From Candidatus Hydrogenedentota bacterium (GTDB lineage Bacteria; Hydrogenedentota; Hydrogenedentia; Hydrogenedentales; JAEUWI01), in NCBI GenBank assembly GCA_019637335.1, contig JAHBVV010000007.1:1-64000 (forward strand): a stretch of DNA of 64,000 nt, written 5' to 3'. Below the pieces are notes generated by a model. That model made no database searches. It was not told the origin of the DNA and saw nothing but the letters and a program-made list of their open reading frames with translations. Made by a program: the position numbers and the translations under genes. Shown one piece after another: positions 8,518 through 17,556 of this stretch (positions within the stretch are counted from its first letter, which is position 1; each line of letters opens with the position of its first letter).

Positions 8518-10389
8518 TTAGAACTGTACGACAAATTCGGTTCGGATGCCGCGCTTGTCGTCCAGCGATTCGCGCGACACGTAGTAGGCGTCAACGCGCC
8601 AAACATAGCGGTTGCCGATCGCCTGCTGGTAGCGGGCGAGCGCGCCAAAGCGGCCGCGGTTGTCGGACCCGTCGAAGTCATCGCGCCCGCCAACTTCGAG
8701 CAGCAGCTGCTTTCTGGTCTCGTCAAAAAACTTCTGGTAGCCGATCGCGCCGCCGAAGCTGTCGTGGTCGGTGGTGTTTTCAATGGGGGCGCCCACGAAG
8801 CCGATGCCCGGCGAGGCGAAGAGCACGCCGACCGGCCCGAGGGGCCCGCCCAGGGCGGGATCGCGCGCGACGGACTGGTAGCGGTCGTTCGCAACGAACA
8901 AATTGGCGTAAACGAGGTCGTAGGAATAGGGGAGCGTGTAGGACGATTGGGCCAGGAAGAGGCTGCCCGAAGTCGAATGGATGGTGTCCTCGCCGCTGGT
9001 CCGTTCGGAATGGTTGAAGCGAAACGCGGTGCTGACGTGCCCGATGCGCTGCACGAAGCTGAGCCCCACGTTGAAGAGATCGCCGCCTTCAAGCTGGATC
9101 GAGCGATTGTTCAGCCGGACCCGCGTCACACTGTCGTTGACGTAGGCCAGATCGAAATCCATGGTCGTCTTGGAGAAGTCGGTGCTGGTGAACAGGCCGA
9201 ACAGGTGCGCGCTCTGGCGGCGGCGGTTGTTCGGGCCGACGCCGCGGTGCAGCTCGTCCCAGGCCCAGAGCGCCGTGATGCGCGTGTTGTTCGCGTTGCC
9301 GAGATGCAGGTTGTTCCGCGTCAGGCCGATCGCGTCCACCCGGTCGTTGATCATGATGCCGGTCTGGAAGGATATGGGCTGCCGCCCGATGGCGAATCCG
9401 ATGTCCATCGCGCCGGTGTCGTGCGGGTCGAGGTTGGGGAAAATCTCGCCGAAATCGCCCTCGATGAAGAAGCTGTCAATATCCAGGTCGCCGCGGAGAT
9501 ACCAATCTTCCTTGTTGGTCAGGTTGGGCGTTTGCCAGCGGTAGCCGTTGAAGTTGCCGCTGTGATCAAACGGGCGGAAGGAAAGGACGATACGCTCGGT
9601 GGGCGTGAGGGCCAGGTTGAAGAACATATCGAGCCGGGTTACCAGCTCCTCCACGGTGGCCTCCCCGCGATCGATCGGCGGGCCGGCCACATCCGTGATG
9701 GGCGGCAGCCGGTTGCCCGTCTGCTCGTACTGCCACGCGGTCCGCAGCGTGCCGTAGACGAACAGGGAGGGCTGCCAGACGGCGCCGGTGGGAATCTTGA
9801 TGCCGGGCTGGATATTGCCGTGGTTCAGGAATTCGTCGCCGAAGAGGTGGAGCGTCTTCGGGCGCGCCGGGAAGGGGCGCACCTGGCTTGTGAGGATCTC
9901 CTCCGGAAAGGTGACCCGGAGCAACTCGCGGTTGCGCGCGGTCGCCTCCACCGGGCCGAACCCTTCCAGCCCCGACTCGAGATCCGCCTTCAAATCGGCG
10001 GGAATATCGACGCCGGCCCAGACTTCGCTGTCGTAGAGACCGCGGAAGCGGATCACCGCATTGAGCCCGTTGATCATATCGTAGGTGACGTTTCGTTCGA
10101 GCGCGGTGGTGGCGTCGACGCCGCGCAGATCCTCGCGCAGCGCGGGGCTCAGGTACGTCCAGATCCGTCCGGCGGGCGTCTCGGGGCTGTCGGCCCCGGC
10201 CTGAAGCTTCTGGAGCAGCCGTTCGAAGCTGACGATATCTTCCACGGCAAACTGGGCGTAGGCCTCGGTTTGCAGCGGGATCGGCTTGCGCGTGAGTTTG
10301 CTTTCCTTGTCCGCGTGCGCCGTGCCGGCGGCCGCCAGAAGGACGGCCGCGGCCACCCAGGCGCTTGCAAGTGCGTTTCCTGCTTTCAT
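8518..10389 (-). CDS. outer-membrane beta-barrel protein
   Basis: A 623-residue exported protein. The signal peptide is clear (cleavage after AHA near residue 27). The rest alternates hydrophobic and polar residues in strand-like runs with many aromatic girdle residues, and ends in Phe (FVVQF), the usual outer-membrane assembly signal. I do not recognise a specific family; it broadly resembles alginate-export or long porins. ATG 10389 is chosen because GGAGGGAG sits just upstream, whereas the longer frame lacks a ribosome site. Placed between multiheme cytochromes, it may be the porin of an outer-membrane electron conduit, but it could also be a substrate porin. Confidence 0.8.
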   Translation of the reverse strand: MKAGNALASAWVAAAVLLAAAGTAHADKESKLTRKPIPLQTEAYAQFAVEDIVSFERLLQKLQAGADSPETPAGRIWTYLSPALREDLRGVDATTALERNVTYDMINGLNAVIRFRGLYDSEVWAGVDIPADLKADLESGLEGFGPVEATARNRELLRVTFPEEILTSQVRPFPARPKTLHLFGDEFLNHGNIQPGIKIPTGAVWQPSLFVYGTLRTAWQYEQTGNRLPPITDVAGPPIDRGEATVEELVTRLDMFFNLALTPTERIVLSFRPFDHSGNFNGYRWQTPNLTNKEDWYLRGDLDIDSFFIEGDFGEIFPNLDPHDTGAMDIGFAIGRQPISFQTGIMINDRVDAIGLTRNNLHLGNANNTRITALWAWDELHRGVGPNNRRRQSAHLFGLFTSTDFSKTTMDFDLAYVNDSVTRVRLNNRSIQLEGGDLFNVGLSFVQRIGHVSTAFRFNHSERTSGEDTIHSTSGSLFLAQSSYTLPYSYDLVYANLFVANDRYQSVARDPALGGPLGPVGVLFASPGIGFVGAPIENTTDHDSFGGAIGYQKFFDETRKQLLLEVGGRDDFDGSDNRGRFGALARYQQAIGNRYVWRVDAYYVSRESLDDKRGIRTEFVVQF

Positions 10390-10477
10390 GGACTCCCTCC
10401 GCTCGGGGTATGTTGGCGGCCCCATCCCAGGCCGGCGTTGATGTTGTCCGCGTTCGCGAGTTTCGCGGGCGCGGGCG

Positions 10478-12424
10478 TTATTCGACCGTGATCTGGAACT
10501 GCAACTCATCGAGCACGCTATGGCCTCCCGCCGTGCCGAACACGTAGCGGAGATCCTCCTCGCGGCCCTGATCCATCAAATCCTCGACGTACTTCCGGCT
10601 GTGCCGGTTGCCATCGCGGTCAACGACATCGCCGACGCCGAAGCGAACGCCGAGCGCGACTTCGTAGGCGCTCATGCCGTAGTCGAAGCCCACATCCTTG
10701 ATCTCGTTGACGAGATTGATCGGCACCATGCCCGTAATCAAGCGCACGTCGACATTGTAGGTTCCGGGCCCGGTCAGTTTCTTGCGGCCCACCTTGTAGG
10801 TCGGCCACTTGCTGTCGAGCGGATTGATGATCCTGCGGTGGATGCGGGCCGGCCCCGGGCGCCCGGTCAGCGTGGCCGCGTTCGGCGACGGGCGCAGGAA
10901 CGGCAGCGGGCTCGGCGAGAAGTTAATCGCGAGGACCTGCTCCCGCTCGCCGCCGCGCTCGTTCACCGTGAGGAACTGGGACTGCAGCGAGAACAGGTAC
11001 GGGTCGCGGGGCAGCTCCCGGTTGTGCACGTACAGCGAGTGCAGGTCGCGCACGTCAAAGTTCGGATCGAGATCGCCGGAGATAAACACCCGCTCTCCCG
11101 CCCCGTCGGTAACCTCGACCTCGAGATACACCACGCGCTCGGCGATGAAACCGGTCGGGACGCTGTGGCCGTCCATCAGGTTCTTCACCTCGATGTCGAA
11201 TTCGATGCCCGACTTGGCCGAAGCCTTCTTGAGCTTGTATTCCCCGATGCCATAGCCCGCCCGCAGCACCTTCAGGCGCTCTTCGTGGTATTCCTCGAGC
11301 AGCTCGAACTGATCGTCCAGGAAGTCCCGCGCCGCATACCGCTCGTCGATATTCTCCCAGCGCGGCGGGAACAGCGTGCCCTTGCCCTCCGCGGCGCGCG
11401 CGGGCTCGTCCTCCTCCTCGAACTGTTCGGTACCCCAACCCGCGCCGTAATCAAAGGTAAGCCACTCGCGCATCGTGGCGAACTGGGCCATTTCGTCGTT
11501 GTGCGGGTAAAGTCCCGGGTGGATCACCGAGTGATCCGGGCCCGCCATGCGGTGGTTGGTCTTCTTGCGCGGCTCGCCGACATAGTTGGCGCCGATCTTC
11601 GCGATCTGCATGATCTCGTAGTTCGTTTCCTTGTCGCCCAGGAAGACGCCCGGCTCCTTGCCCATGTGGCAATCCTGGCACGTCACGCCATTGCGCGCGG
11701 CCGGGCTCTGCTTGAAATCGCTGAACGCTTCTTCGAGCCGGAATCCGTTGAGCAGGTTTACGTCGTGGCAGGCGCCGCAAAACGCCGAATCCACGATCTG
11801 ATAGAAGGGCTCGGTTGTCGCGTGCACCTTGCCCTCGCCGAATTTATCGTCGATTTCCTGGCCGAACTTCTCGTGGAATTCCGGGTCGCCCGTCGGCCCG
11901 TAGATCGCCTGGATCAGCGGTCCGTCGTCAAGCGCGAAGCGGCCGCTGATCTTGCCGAAGGGCTTCGTCACGCGGTGGCACGCCACGCAGGTAATCCCCT
12001 CGCGCGAGGCGGGCGTGCGATCAATATTGCTCATGAAAATATCTTCTTCTATATTCATGCCGATCGGGGTATGGCAGCGAATACAGAAGTCGCCATTGGT
12101 GCCGTTGGTGAGCTTGAGGATCTTCGCGTGCATCGCGTTGAAGACCGGGCTCAACTGCGCGTAGGCGTGGGGCGAAACGGCCCACTCCCGGTAGTGGTCC
12201 GGGTGGCACTGCTTGCACTCGCTCGCCGACGGGTAGTACGGCTTTCCGTCGCCCTTGTCGTAGATGGCCTCGTGCACGTTTCGCCCGTCCGCGCCCGCCT
12301 CGTACGGGGCCGCGTCCTGGGCCGGGGCCGACAGCGCCCACACGGCGCACCATCCGAATGCCAACATCCGGGACATCCGCCCAGGGCGCCGTCCCCACAG
12401 ATCCGTCATCACGCCACTTCTCAT
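10478..12424 (-). CDS. pentaheme c-type cytochrome
   Basis: A 648-residue exported protein with five CxxCH motifs (CKQCH, CIRCH, CVACH, CGACH, CQDCH) in the first 280 residues and a heme-free C-terminal half rich in strands. The N-terminus has a twin-arginine-poor but hydrophobic signal ending near APA. The head resembles cytochrome c554 / multiheme oxidoreductases; the tail (DGHSVPTGF element) occurs in related uncharacterised multiheme proteins. GGAGG precedes the GTG/ATG pair at 12427/12424. It is the first gene of the seven-gene cluster, 88 bp upstream of the barrel gene, and is likely periplasmic. Confidence 0.85.
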   Translation of the reverse strand: MRSGVMTDLWGRRPGRMSRMLAFGWCAVWALSAPAQDAAPYEAGADGRNVHEAIYDKGDGKPYYPSASECKQCHPDHYREWAVSPHAYAQLSPVFNAMHAKILKLTNGTNGDFCIRCHTPIGMNIEEDIFMSNIDRTPASREGITCVACHRVTKPFGKISGRFALDDGPLIQAIYGPTGDPEFHEKFGQEIDDKFGEGKVHATTEPFYQIVDSAFCGACHDVNLLNGFRLEEAFSDFKQSPAARNGVTCQDCHMGKEPGVFLGDKETNYEIMQIAKIGANYVGEPRKKTNHRMAGPDHSVIHPGLYPHNDEMAQFATMREWLTFDYGAGWGTEQFEEEDEPARAAEGKGTLFPPRWENIDERYAARDFLDDQFELLEEYHEERLKVLRAGYGIGEYKLKKASAKSGIEFDIEVKNLMDGHSVPTGFIAERVVYLEVEVTDGAGERVFISGDLDPNFDVRDLHSLYVHNRELPRDPYLFSLQSQFLTVNERGGEREQVLAINFSPSPLPFLRPSPNAATLTGRPGPARIHRRIINPLDSKWPTYKVGRKKLTGPGTYNVDVRLITGMVPINLVNEIKDVGFDYGMSAYEVALGVRFGVGDVVDRDGNRHSRKYVEDLMDQGREEDLRYVFGTAGGHSVLDELQFQITVE

Positions 12425-12539
12425 CACGACATCCTCCTCAGACCACGTTGCCGGGCCGGCCGCCGCGGAAAGCCACGATCAACCGTGCGCCGAGTTCCGT
12501 TTCGGCGCCAGACAGCATGGTTACACTGCAACACCCTTC

Positions 12540-12557
12540 GGGCAGGACACCCTGCCC
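12540..12557. repeat. short perfect hairpin
   Basis: GGGCAGG and CCTGCCC face each other across a four-base loop. It lies between the small protein gene (12699-12854, minus) and the cytochrome cluster. No T run follows on either strand, so it looks more like one of the local hairpin repeats than a terminator. Confidence 0.5.
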
Positions 12558-12698
12558 GCACCTGCGCTTTTTCGGGCCGCTTCCGGAAGCACGACTTTCC
12601 TGGAGAGCGCCAATCCCTCGCCGCCGACCGCTGCCCGATACGGCGCTACTTCGCCCGGCGCGGCGTCCCCGCAGGGCAGCCGCGCCGGACGCCAAACC

Positions 12699-12854
12699 TC
12701 AAGATGGAAAGTTAATGAGGTTCCGAATAAACGTCAGAACCGCATTAAGCGAGTTCGCCACATCGCCAATGAAATCGATCACGATCCGGATGAAATCGAA
12801 ATCGCTGAAGGCAAGTTTCGGGTGACGTTTCGAAGTAGACACAATGCTGGACAT
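12699..12854 (-). CDS. small hydrophobic protein of unknown function
   Basis: A 51-residue reading frame with an excellent ribosome site (GGAGGAAGAG four bases before ATG 12854). After a charged start (SSIVSTSKRHPK) the rest is amphipathic and Ile/Phe-rich (IRIVIDFIGDV, VLTFIRNLINF), compatible with a membrane-bound helix or a small toxin-like peptide. No family is recognised. It is upstream of and on the same strand as the cytochrome cluster, but 274 bp separate them. Confidence 0.5.
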   Translation of the reverse strand: MSSIVSTSKRHPKLAFSDFDFIRIVIDFIGDVANSLNAVLTFIRNLINFPS

Positions 12855-13060
12855 ACTCTTCCTCCGCTGCAGTAAGAACTGGTTGATTTCCGATCCCTGA
12901 AAATGTGGCTCACTTGTACGGGCGCGCCGTTTCCCACCACGGCGACCCGGAATTTGCTGCATCTAGCGCCGGGTATCCTCTTACAACGGCGCTGCTCGCT
13001 AGTGCTTCGCTCACCACTGAGAAAAGGATAAACTATTTACAGAAAACTTGCAAGCATTTT

Positions 13061-13744
13061 TTAGCGCGAGATCGCCAGCCAGTAGAAGACCGCCCCGCAA
13101 AGCGCCGCCACCGCCAGAAAACTGAGAAAGAACACCAGCCCCGCGCGGGAGCGAACCCGGACCGGGGCCTCCTCCGGCGCCATCGCGGCGTCCGCGTTCC
13201 CGAAGGCGCCGTGGCAGCGCGTACAACGCTTGCTGAAGACATCGTTCCCCTCGCCGCAATGCGGGCAGATGATGATGGTGTCGTTACCGTGGTCGGACAT
13301 TTCCCCGGCCATGGTCGCGCCCGCCATCGTGGACGCCATGGTCCCCACAGCCATACCCAGCCGCTCGAGCGCCTCCTCCGCGCTCTTTGAAGAAGGCTTC
13401 TTTTCGAGCACGCGGCTCCAGGCGTCAATCGCCTTCTCGGTGCGGCCCGCGCCCTCGTGCACCTTGGCGAGCTGCTCGAGCAAGGTGACATCGTCCGGGG
13501 ACTCGCCGATAGCCTTCACGAGGATCGCCTCCGACTCGGCGTACTTGCCCAACCGGTAATACGTCGCGGCGAGGTACCGCTGCACGGGAACCTGATCCGG
13601 CCACGCCTCCTGAAGGACGAGCAGTTCGGCCAGGGCGGACCGGTAGTCCCAGGCGTTATAAAGCTTCTTGGCCAGACGCCACCGCTGCTTGTGGTCGTCC
13701 GGGTGCGTTTCCAGGTATGCGCGGATCTCGTCAATGTCGGCCAT
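13061..13744 (-). CDS. TPR protein with zinc ribbon and C-terminal membrane anchor
   Basis: A 227-residue protein. Residues 1-130 form TPR-like repeats (for example YRLGKYAESEAILVKAI). A zinc-ribbon-like CPHCGEGND...CTRCHG motif follows near residues 160-178, then one transmembrane helix at the C-terminus (LVFFLSFLAVAALCGAVFY). The CTRCH sequence matches CxxCH by chance but there is no signal peptide, so heme binding is unlikely. A good promoter lies upstream at 13812-13840. It is divergent from the Ser/Thr kinase gene. Probably a cytoplasmic adaptor anchored to the membrane; the partner is unknown. Confidence 0.8.
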   Translation of the reverse strand: MADIDEIRAYLETHPDDHKQRWRLAKKLYNAWDYRSALAELLVLQEAWPDQVPVQRYLAATYYRLGKYAESEAILVKAIGESPDDVTLLEQLAKVHEGAGRTEKAIDAWSRVLEKKPSSKSAEEALERLGMAVGTMASTMAGATMAGEMSDHGNDTIIICPHCGEGNDVFSKRCTRCHGAFGNADAAMAPEEAPVRVRSRAGLVFFLSFLAVAALCGAVFYWLAISR

Positions 13745-13811
13745 GGTCGTCCCAGGTTCCTCTCACATTGGACGCCACGGCCCTGCACCGCGTGGCTATC
13801 CCACCCTTAGC

Positions 13812-13840
13812 ATTATAGGAGCGGCGCGCGGGCGGTTCAA
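13812..13840 (-). promoter_or_regulatory. sigma70-type promoter for the TPR gene
   Basis: On the minus strand TTGAAC (13840-13835) and a perfect TATAAT (13817-13812) are separated by exactly 17 bases. The start would lie about 60 bp before the TPR gene. Confidence 0.65.
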
Positions 13841-13952
13841 ACGCGCCGCGTTGCGGGCCGGGAGCGGAAGGTGTACTATGCGCGCAGGGGCTTCGCGGGG
13901 CGCTACCCGGCGCAATGCGCCCCGGGGCCCGGGCTTGACATGTGGAGCAAGG

Positions 13953-14957
13953 ATGGTGCAGCGCAGCGACGAGGAAATGGACGCCCCCAACACGGAGGCG
14001 CCATCCGGCGCGCCGGATTCGGATGACTTCGACAGCGAATTCGGCGCGTTCAACGACGCGGAGATCCTGCGGCGGCTCCGGGCGGCAAGCCCCCCGTCCA
14101 GGGTGGTATTGACGCCGGATCAGCGTTCGGTCGATCTCCGGCCGGGAAGCCTGATCAATCGCCGGTTCAAGGTGCTCAAGCAGCTGGGTTTCGGCGGGAT
14201 GGGCGCGGTGTACCTGGTGCGGGACATGCACCTGCACGAGCTGCGCGCACTCAAGGTGCTGCTCCCGCGCCTGCTCTCCAATCCCGAGGCGCAGCGCCGC
14301 TTTCTGATCGAGACCAAGATCTGCCAGAAGCTCTCGCACGAGCACATCGTCCGGGTGCATGATCTGGGCGTCGACTTCGAGACGGGCATGCAGTTCTTCA
14401 CGATGGCGCTGGCGGACGGGGAGACCCTGTTTCAGTACCTCAAGCGCCAGGGGGGCCAGCTGCCGCTGGCGGAGGTGATCGGGCTGATGAAGCAGCTTTG
14501 CCAGGCCCTCGCCTACGCGCACCGGCACACCATACACCGCGATCTCAAGCCGCAGAACATCATGCGCGGCCCGGACGGGCGGATCACGATTCTGGACTTC
14601 GGCCTGGCGAAACTGATCGACCCGAACAATCCGGCGCTGTCCCGCATGGCGGTGGGCACCGCGCACTACCAGGCCCCGGAGCAGCGATCGGATCCGCAGG
14701 GCATCGACCGGCGCGCGGATCTGTACGCGGCCGGAATCATCCTGTACCAGTTGCTTACCGGCCAGATTCCGGCGGGCCAGTACATGCCGGCGTCGCGCGT
14801 GGCGCGGGGCGTCCCGAGGTCCGTGGACGCAATCGTCCGGCGCTGCCTGAAACCTCGGGAAGAGCGCTACGCCAGCGCGGAGGAGCTGCTGGCGGATCTG
14901 GAGTCGGTTCGCCCGCCCGGATTACGGGATTGGCTTCTCCGGATCGCCGGCCGGTAG
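13953..14957 (+). CDS. cytosolic Hanks-type serine/threonine protein kinase
   Basis: A 334-residue protein. An acidic N-terminal tail of about 65 residues precedes a complete kinase domain: Gly-rich loop GFGGMG near 79, VAIK-equivalent RALKVL, catalytic HRDLKPQN near 195 and DFG near 215, with an APE-like QAPEQ segment. There is no transmembrane helix and no PASTA or sensor domain, unlike most PknB-type kinases. ATG 13953 follows GGAG at a spacing of five. It is followed by small membrane proteins on the same strand and may phosphorylate local partners such as the TPR protein; that is inference. Confidence 0.92.
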   Translation: MVQRSDEEMDAPNTEAPSGAPDSDDFDSEFGAFNDAEILRRLRAASPPSRVVLTPDQRSVDLRPGSLINRRFKVLKQLGFGGMGAVYLVRDMHLHELRALKVLLPRLLSNPEAQRRFLIETKICQKLSHEHIVRVHDLGVDFETGMQFFTMALADGETLFQYLKRQGGQLPLAEVIGLMKQLCQALAYAHRHTIHRDLKPQNIMRGPDGRITILDFGLAKLIDPNNPALSRMAVGTAHYQAPEQRSDPQGIDRRADLYAAGIILYQLLTGQIPAGQYMPASRVARGVPRSVDAIVRRCLKPREERYASAEELLADLESVRPPGLRDWLLRIAGR

Positions 14958-15037
14958 CAAATCGAGAGTGCTATGCAATGGGCCGGGCGATCTGGTACAG
15001 TACGGGCGCGCCCGAGGGCCCGGGAGAGGAACGAACC

Positions 15038-15382
15038 ATGCTCGATGCGACGCGAGGCGACTGCGTCTTCCACCCGAATAAACCGGCGGTGAACCGGTGC
15101 AAACTGTGCGGGGCGCTGACCTGCCACAACTGCACGGTAACGGGCCCGACGGGCAGGTTCTGCTCGGAGACGTGCCGGGACAAGTCACAGGCGTTCTCGA
15201 ATGTGGCCGCGGCGACAACATCGCGCGCCCCCTCGCTGGCGTTTGTGCGGCTTCGAAAGCTGGTGGGCCGGCTTATCGTGCTGTCCGCGCTGCTGCTCGC
15301 CGCCGGTGTCGTGGGGACGGTGTTCTATATTCCAGTCATAAGCGAATTGGCGGCCTGGGCGCGGCATATCGCCGGCTTCTGA
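15038..15382 (+). CDS. small B-box-like zinc-finger membrane protein
   Basis: A 114-residue protein. The first 45 residues carry Cys/His pairs typical of a B-box-type or rhomboid-associated zinc finger (CVFHPNK, CKLCGALTCHNC, FCSETC). A hydrophobic helix follows at about 78-98. Such N-terminal zinc fingers are common on bacterial membrane proteins and probably mediate protein contacts. GGGAGAGGA lies upstream of ATG 15038. It sits between the kinase and another small membrane protein, all on one strand. Confidence 0.8.
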   Translation: MLDATRGDCVFHPNKPAVNRCKLCGALTCHNCTVTGPTGRFCSETCRDKSQAFSNVAAATTSRAPSLAFVRLRKLVGRLIVLSALLLAAGVVGTVFYIPVISELAAWARHIAGF

Positions 15383-15476
15383 GGCGCGGTTCGCGCATAC
15401 GTCGAAAGCGGCCGGTGGAGCCGCGGGAAGGCGCGCCTCCGCCCGGGCGCGTTCGGGAAAACAAAGGAGCGCAATC

Positions 15477-15917
15477 ATGGATTTGAGCGGACTGAAGTGG
15501 CCCCTGATCATCGTTGCGATCGTGGGGATTGGCTGGCTCGGAACGAGCGGCGGCATCCAGTGGATGTACGGCAATTTCACGAAGGCGGCCCCCGGCGTGG
15601 ACGTGAACCAGGACATCCGGGACGAGGCGGGGCTGACGAAGCTCGCGGGCTACACGTACTTCCTCTGGAAATGGAAAGAGACCATCGCGATTATCGAGAC
15701 ATCCATGGAGCGGTACGGCGATGGCGCGCCGAACTACTGGTACAACATGGAGCGGCTGAGCAACTGCTACGATCGCATCGGCAACTATAAAATGAGCCTG
15801 GAAATCCTGGAGCTGCTCATGCGCGCCCGGGCCTGGGAAGTCGACCCGCGCGTGCCCAACCGCGAGCAGTTAAACCTGCGCGCGAACACCCTCAAAGAAA
15901 TGCACGAACTGCGTTGA
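15477..15917 (+). CDS. membrane-anchored hypothetical protein with TPR-like tail
   Basis: A 146-residue protein with an N-terminal hydrophobic helix (about 7-22) and a helical remainder resembling a single pair of TPR helices (YNMERLSNCYDRIGNYKMSLEI). A GGAG sits eight bases before the ATG. Its stop overlaps the TTG start of the methyltransferase gene (TTGA), so the two are probably co-translated. Function unknown. Confidence 0.75.
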   Translation: MDLSGLKWPLIIVAIVGIGWLGTSGGIQWMYGNFTKAAPGVDVNQDIRDEAGLTKLAGYTYFLWKWKETIAIIETSMERYGDGAPNYWYNMERLSNCYDRIGNYKMSLEILELLMRARAWEVDPRVPNREQLNLRANTLKEMHELR

Positions 15918-16654
15918 AACACCACCCGCAATCCGACACCGTTTTCGGGCGCATCCCCGTTCTGGAATGCCTCCGAGCCCGGCGCCGCAAGGCGCACGCA
16001 CTGTACCTGCTCGACTCCGGTCGCGACCTCGGCGAAATCCGCCATGCCGCGCGCGGCGTTCCCGTGCACGAGGTTCCCCGCCCGGAACTGGACCGGCTCG
16101 CGGGCGGCGGAACGCATCAGGGGGCGGTGCTGCTGGCGGGCCCCCTCCCCGTCCACCCGCTGAACGAATGGCTCAACCGCCCGCTGGCGGAGGACGCGTT
16201 CATCGTCATACTCGACTGCATCGAGGATCCCCACAACTTCGGCGCAATCGTCCGGTCCGCGGCCGCCTGCGGGGCCGCCGCGGTGCTGTTTGGCAAGGAC
16301 CGAACCGCCCCGCTGAGCCCGGCCGCCCACAAGAGCGCGGCTGGCGCGATGGAGCATATCGATCTCATCCAGGCGCCCAATATCGCGCGGGCGGCGGACC
16401 AACTCAAGAAGCACGGCTTCTGGCTCGCCGCGCTGATGCCCGACAGCCCGCAGAACCTGTGGGACGCCGATCTGCGCGGGCGTATCGCGATCGTCGTGGG
16501 CAACGAGGGGAAGGGCGTGCGGCCCCTGGTGGAAAAACAGTGCGACCTGCGGCTGCGCATCCCCCTCTCCGGCCCCATCACCAGCCTGAACGCGTCGGTG
16601 AGCGCGGCGATCGCGCTGGCGGAATGCGTGCGCCAACGGCACGCGGGTCGGTAG
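15914..16654 (+). CDS. TrmH/SpoU family RNA 2'-O-methyltransferase (RlmB-like)
   Basis: A 246-residue protein with a short N-terminal L30e-like substrate-binding domain (FGRIPVLECL start) and a C-terminal SPOUT knot: motif 1 LDCIEDPHNFGAIVRSA, motif 2 VVGNEGKGVRPLV and motif 3 IPLSGPITSLNASVSAAIAL. These are the signatures of the RlmB/TrmH enzymes that methylate the ribose of 23S rRNA or tRNA using S-adenosylmethionine. The start is TTG, overlapping the previous stop. It converges on the TOPRIM gene with five bases between stops. Confidence 0.93.
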   Translation: MKHHPQSDTVFGRIPVLECLRARRRKAHALYLLDSGRDLGEIRHAARGVPVHEVPRPELDRLAGGGTHQGAVLLAGPLPVHPLNEWLNRPLAEDAFIVILDCIEDPHNFGAIVRSAAACGAAAVLFGKDRTAPLSPAAHKSAAGAMEHIDLIQAPNIARAADQLKKHGFWLAALMPDSPQNLWDADLRGRIAIVVGNEGKGVRPLVEKQCDLRLRIPLSGPITSLNASVSAAIALAECVRQRHAGR

Positions 16655-16659
16655 GCGGG

Positions 16660-17556
16660 CTACCGCGCGCCGCGGACGCGGTTCGCAATCAACTCGTTCA
16701 GTTCCTGAAAATCCGGCGGCTGAGTCGACTTGTCCTGGCGCAACAGGTCCTTGACTACCTCGTTGATTTTGTCCCATCCCTGCAACGCCTGACCCGATTT
16801 CGTCCTGACCTCGAAGAAATTCGAATTCACCAGTTGCGCCAGGAGCTTCTTCCCCCGCAGCATCGCTATCCAGCCGCCCTGGCGCAATTCAAGCCGCTTC
16901 GCTCCCCCGGTCATTTTACAGACCGCCTCCTCGAAACGGCGTTCCAATTCCGCCGCGGATACGGATGATTCGATATCCGAACCTCGCTTCGCGAACTCGG
17001 GGCGCGCCTTCAGTCTTTCGAGCGCACTGTCGTAGGAGTCAAAGCCGCCGGGAGATTTGAACGTGGTTATCCAATTGCGCTTCTGGCTTTCGCGAACCGC
17101 CGTAATGACCCAATTCGCGGCGTCGAAGTACAAGCGGGCCTGCGCGAATTCGAGAAGCGCAGACTCCATATCGGGCGCGGTGGCCTTGCAGTATTCCGAA
17201 CGAGCCAGATATTGGGGATCCAGAAAGTAATTCTCGATTTCCCGGCGCCTCCAAATCAACAGATTGTGGGTATTCGCGTCGGGAAAGTTGACCCAGCTCG
17301 TTTCCACCTCTTCATCGGTATGGTGTGGATCCCGATCGATCAGGAAGTAGTAGTCGGGATGGTGGGGATGAAGCGCCTCGGCGACACTCTTGACATAGTA
17401 GGACGGCCCAAGCGGCTTGATGGTGATGGGCGAGTCGAGGAGCGCACTGAGCGCCCTCACGTCGAAGGAGTCCCCCGGGGCGCCCTCCACAAACAACACA
17501 TGCCGTGCCGCCTGAAGCACATTCTCGGGCGCGCCCCCCTTAACGGCCCGAATCAC
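16660..17556 (-). CDS. DUF4435-like TOPRIM protein (PARIS AriB-like)
   Basis: A 298-residue protein starting at GTG 17556, overlapping the ATPase stop as GTGA. TOPRIM-type residues are visible: HVLFVEGAPGDS (Glu-Gly) near the start and YYFLIDRDPHH (Asp-x-Asp) about 60 residues later. The RRREIENYFLDPQYL segment matches the REIENYLLD element of DUF4435 proteins. In PARIS, an AAA15-type ATPase (AriA) holds and then releases a DUF4435 TOPRIM nuclease (AriB). Gene order and overlap here agree with that. An OLD-like or RloB-like role is the alternative. Confidence 0.75.
   Translation of the reverse strand: MIRAVKGGAPENVLQAARHVLFVEGAPGDSFDVRALSALLDSPITIKPLGPSYYVKSVAEALHPHHPDYYFLIDRDPHHTDEEVETSWVNFPDANTHNLLIWRRREIENYFLDPQYLARSEYCKATAPDMESALLEFAQARLYFDAANWVITAVRESQKRNWITTFKSPGGFDSYDSALERLKARPEFAKRGSDIESSVSAAELERRFEEAVCKMTGGAKRLELRQGGWIAMLRGKKLLAQLVNSNFFEVRTKSGQALQGWDKINEVVKDLLRQDKSTQPPDFQELNELIANRVRGAR

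Noticed and set aside
1611-12715. Very long open frames on the plus strand opposite the cytochrome cluster (for example 1611-3419, 4270-6102, 6023-8521, 8764-10491, 10520-12715).
   Set aside because: They mirror real minus-strand genes with CxxCH and Fe-S motifs and arise from high GC. Their translations are Arg/Pro/Gly-rich without domains.
13200-13245. CTRCH motif in the TPR protein as a heme site.
   Set aside because: The protein lacks a signal peptide and the motif is the second half of a CxxC...CxxC zinc ribbon.
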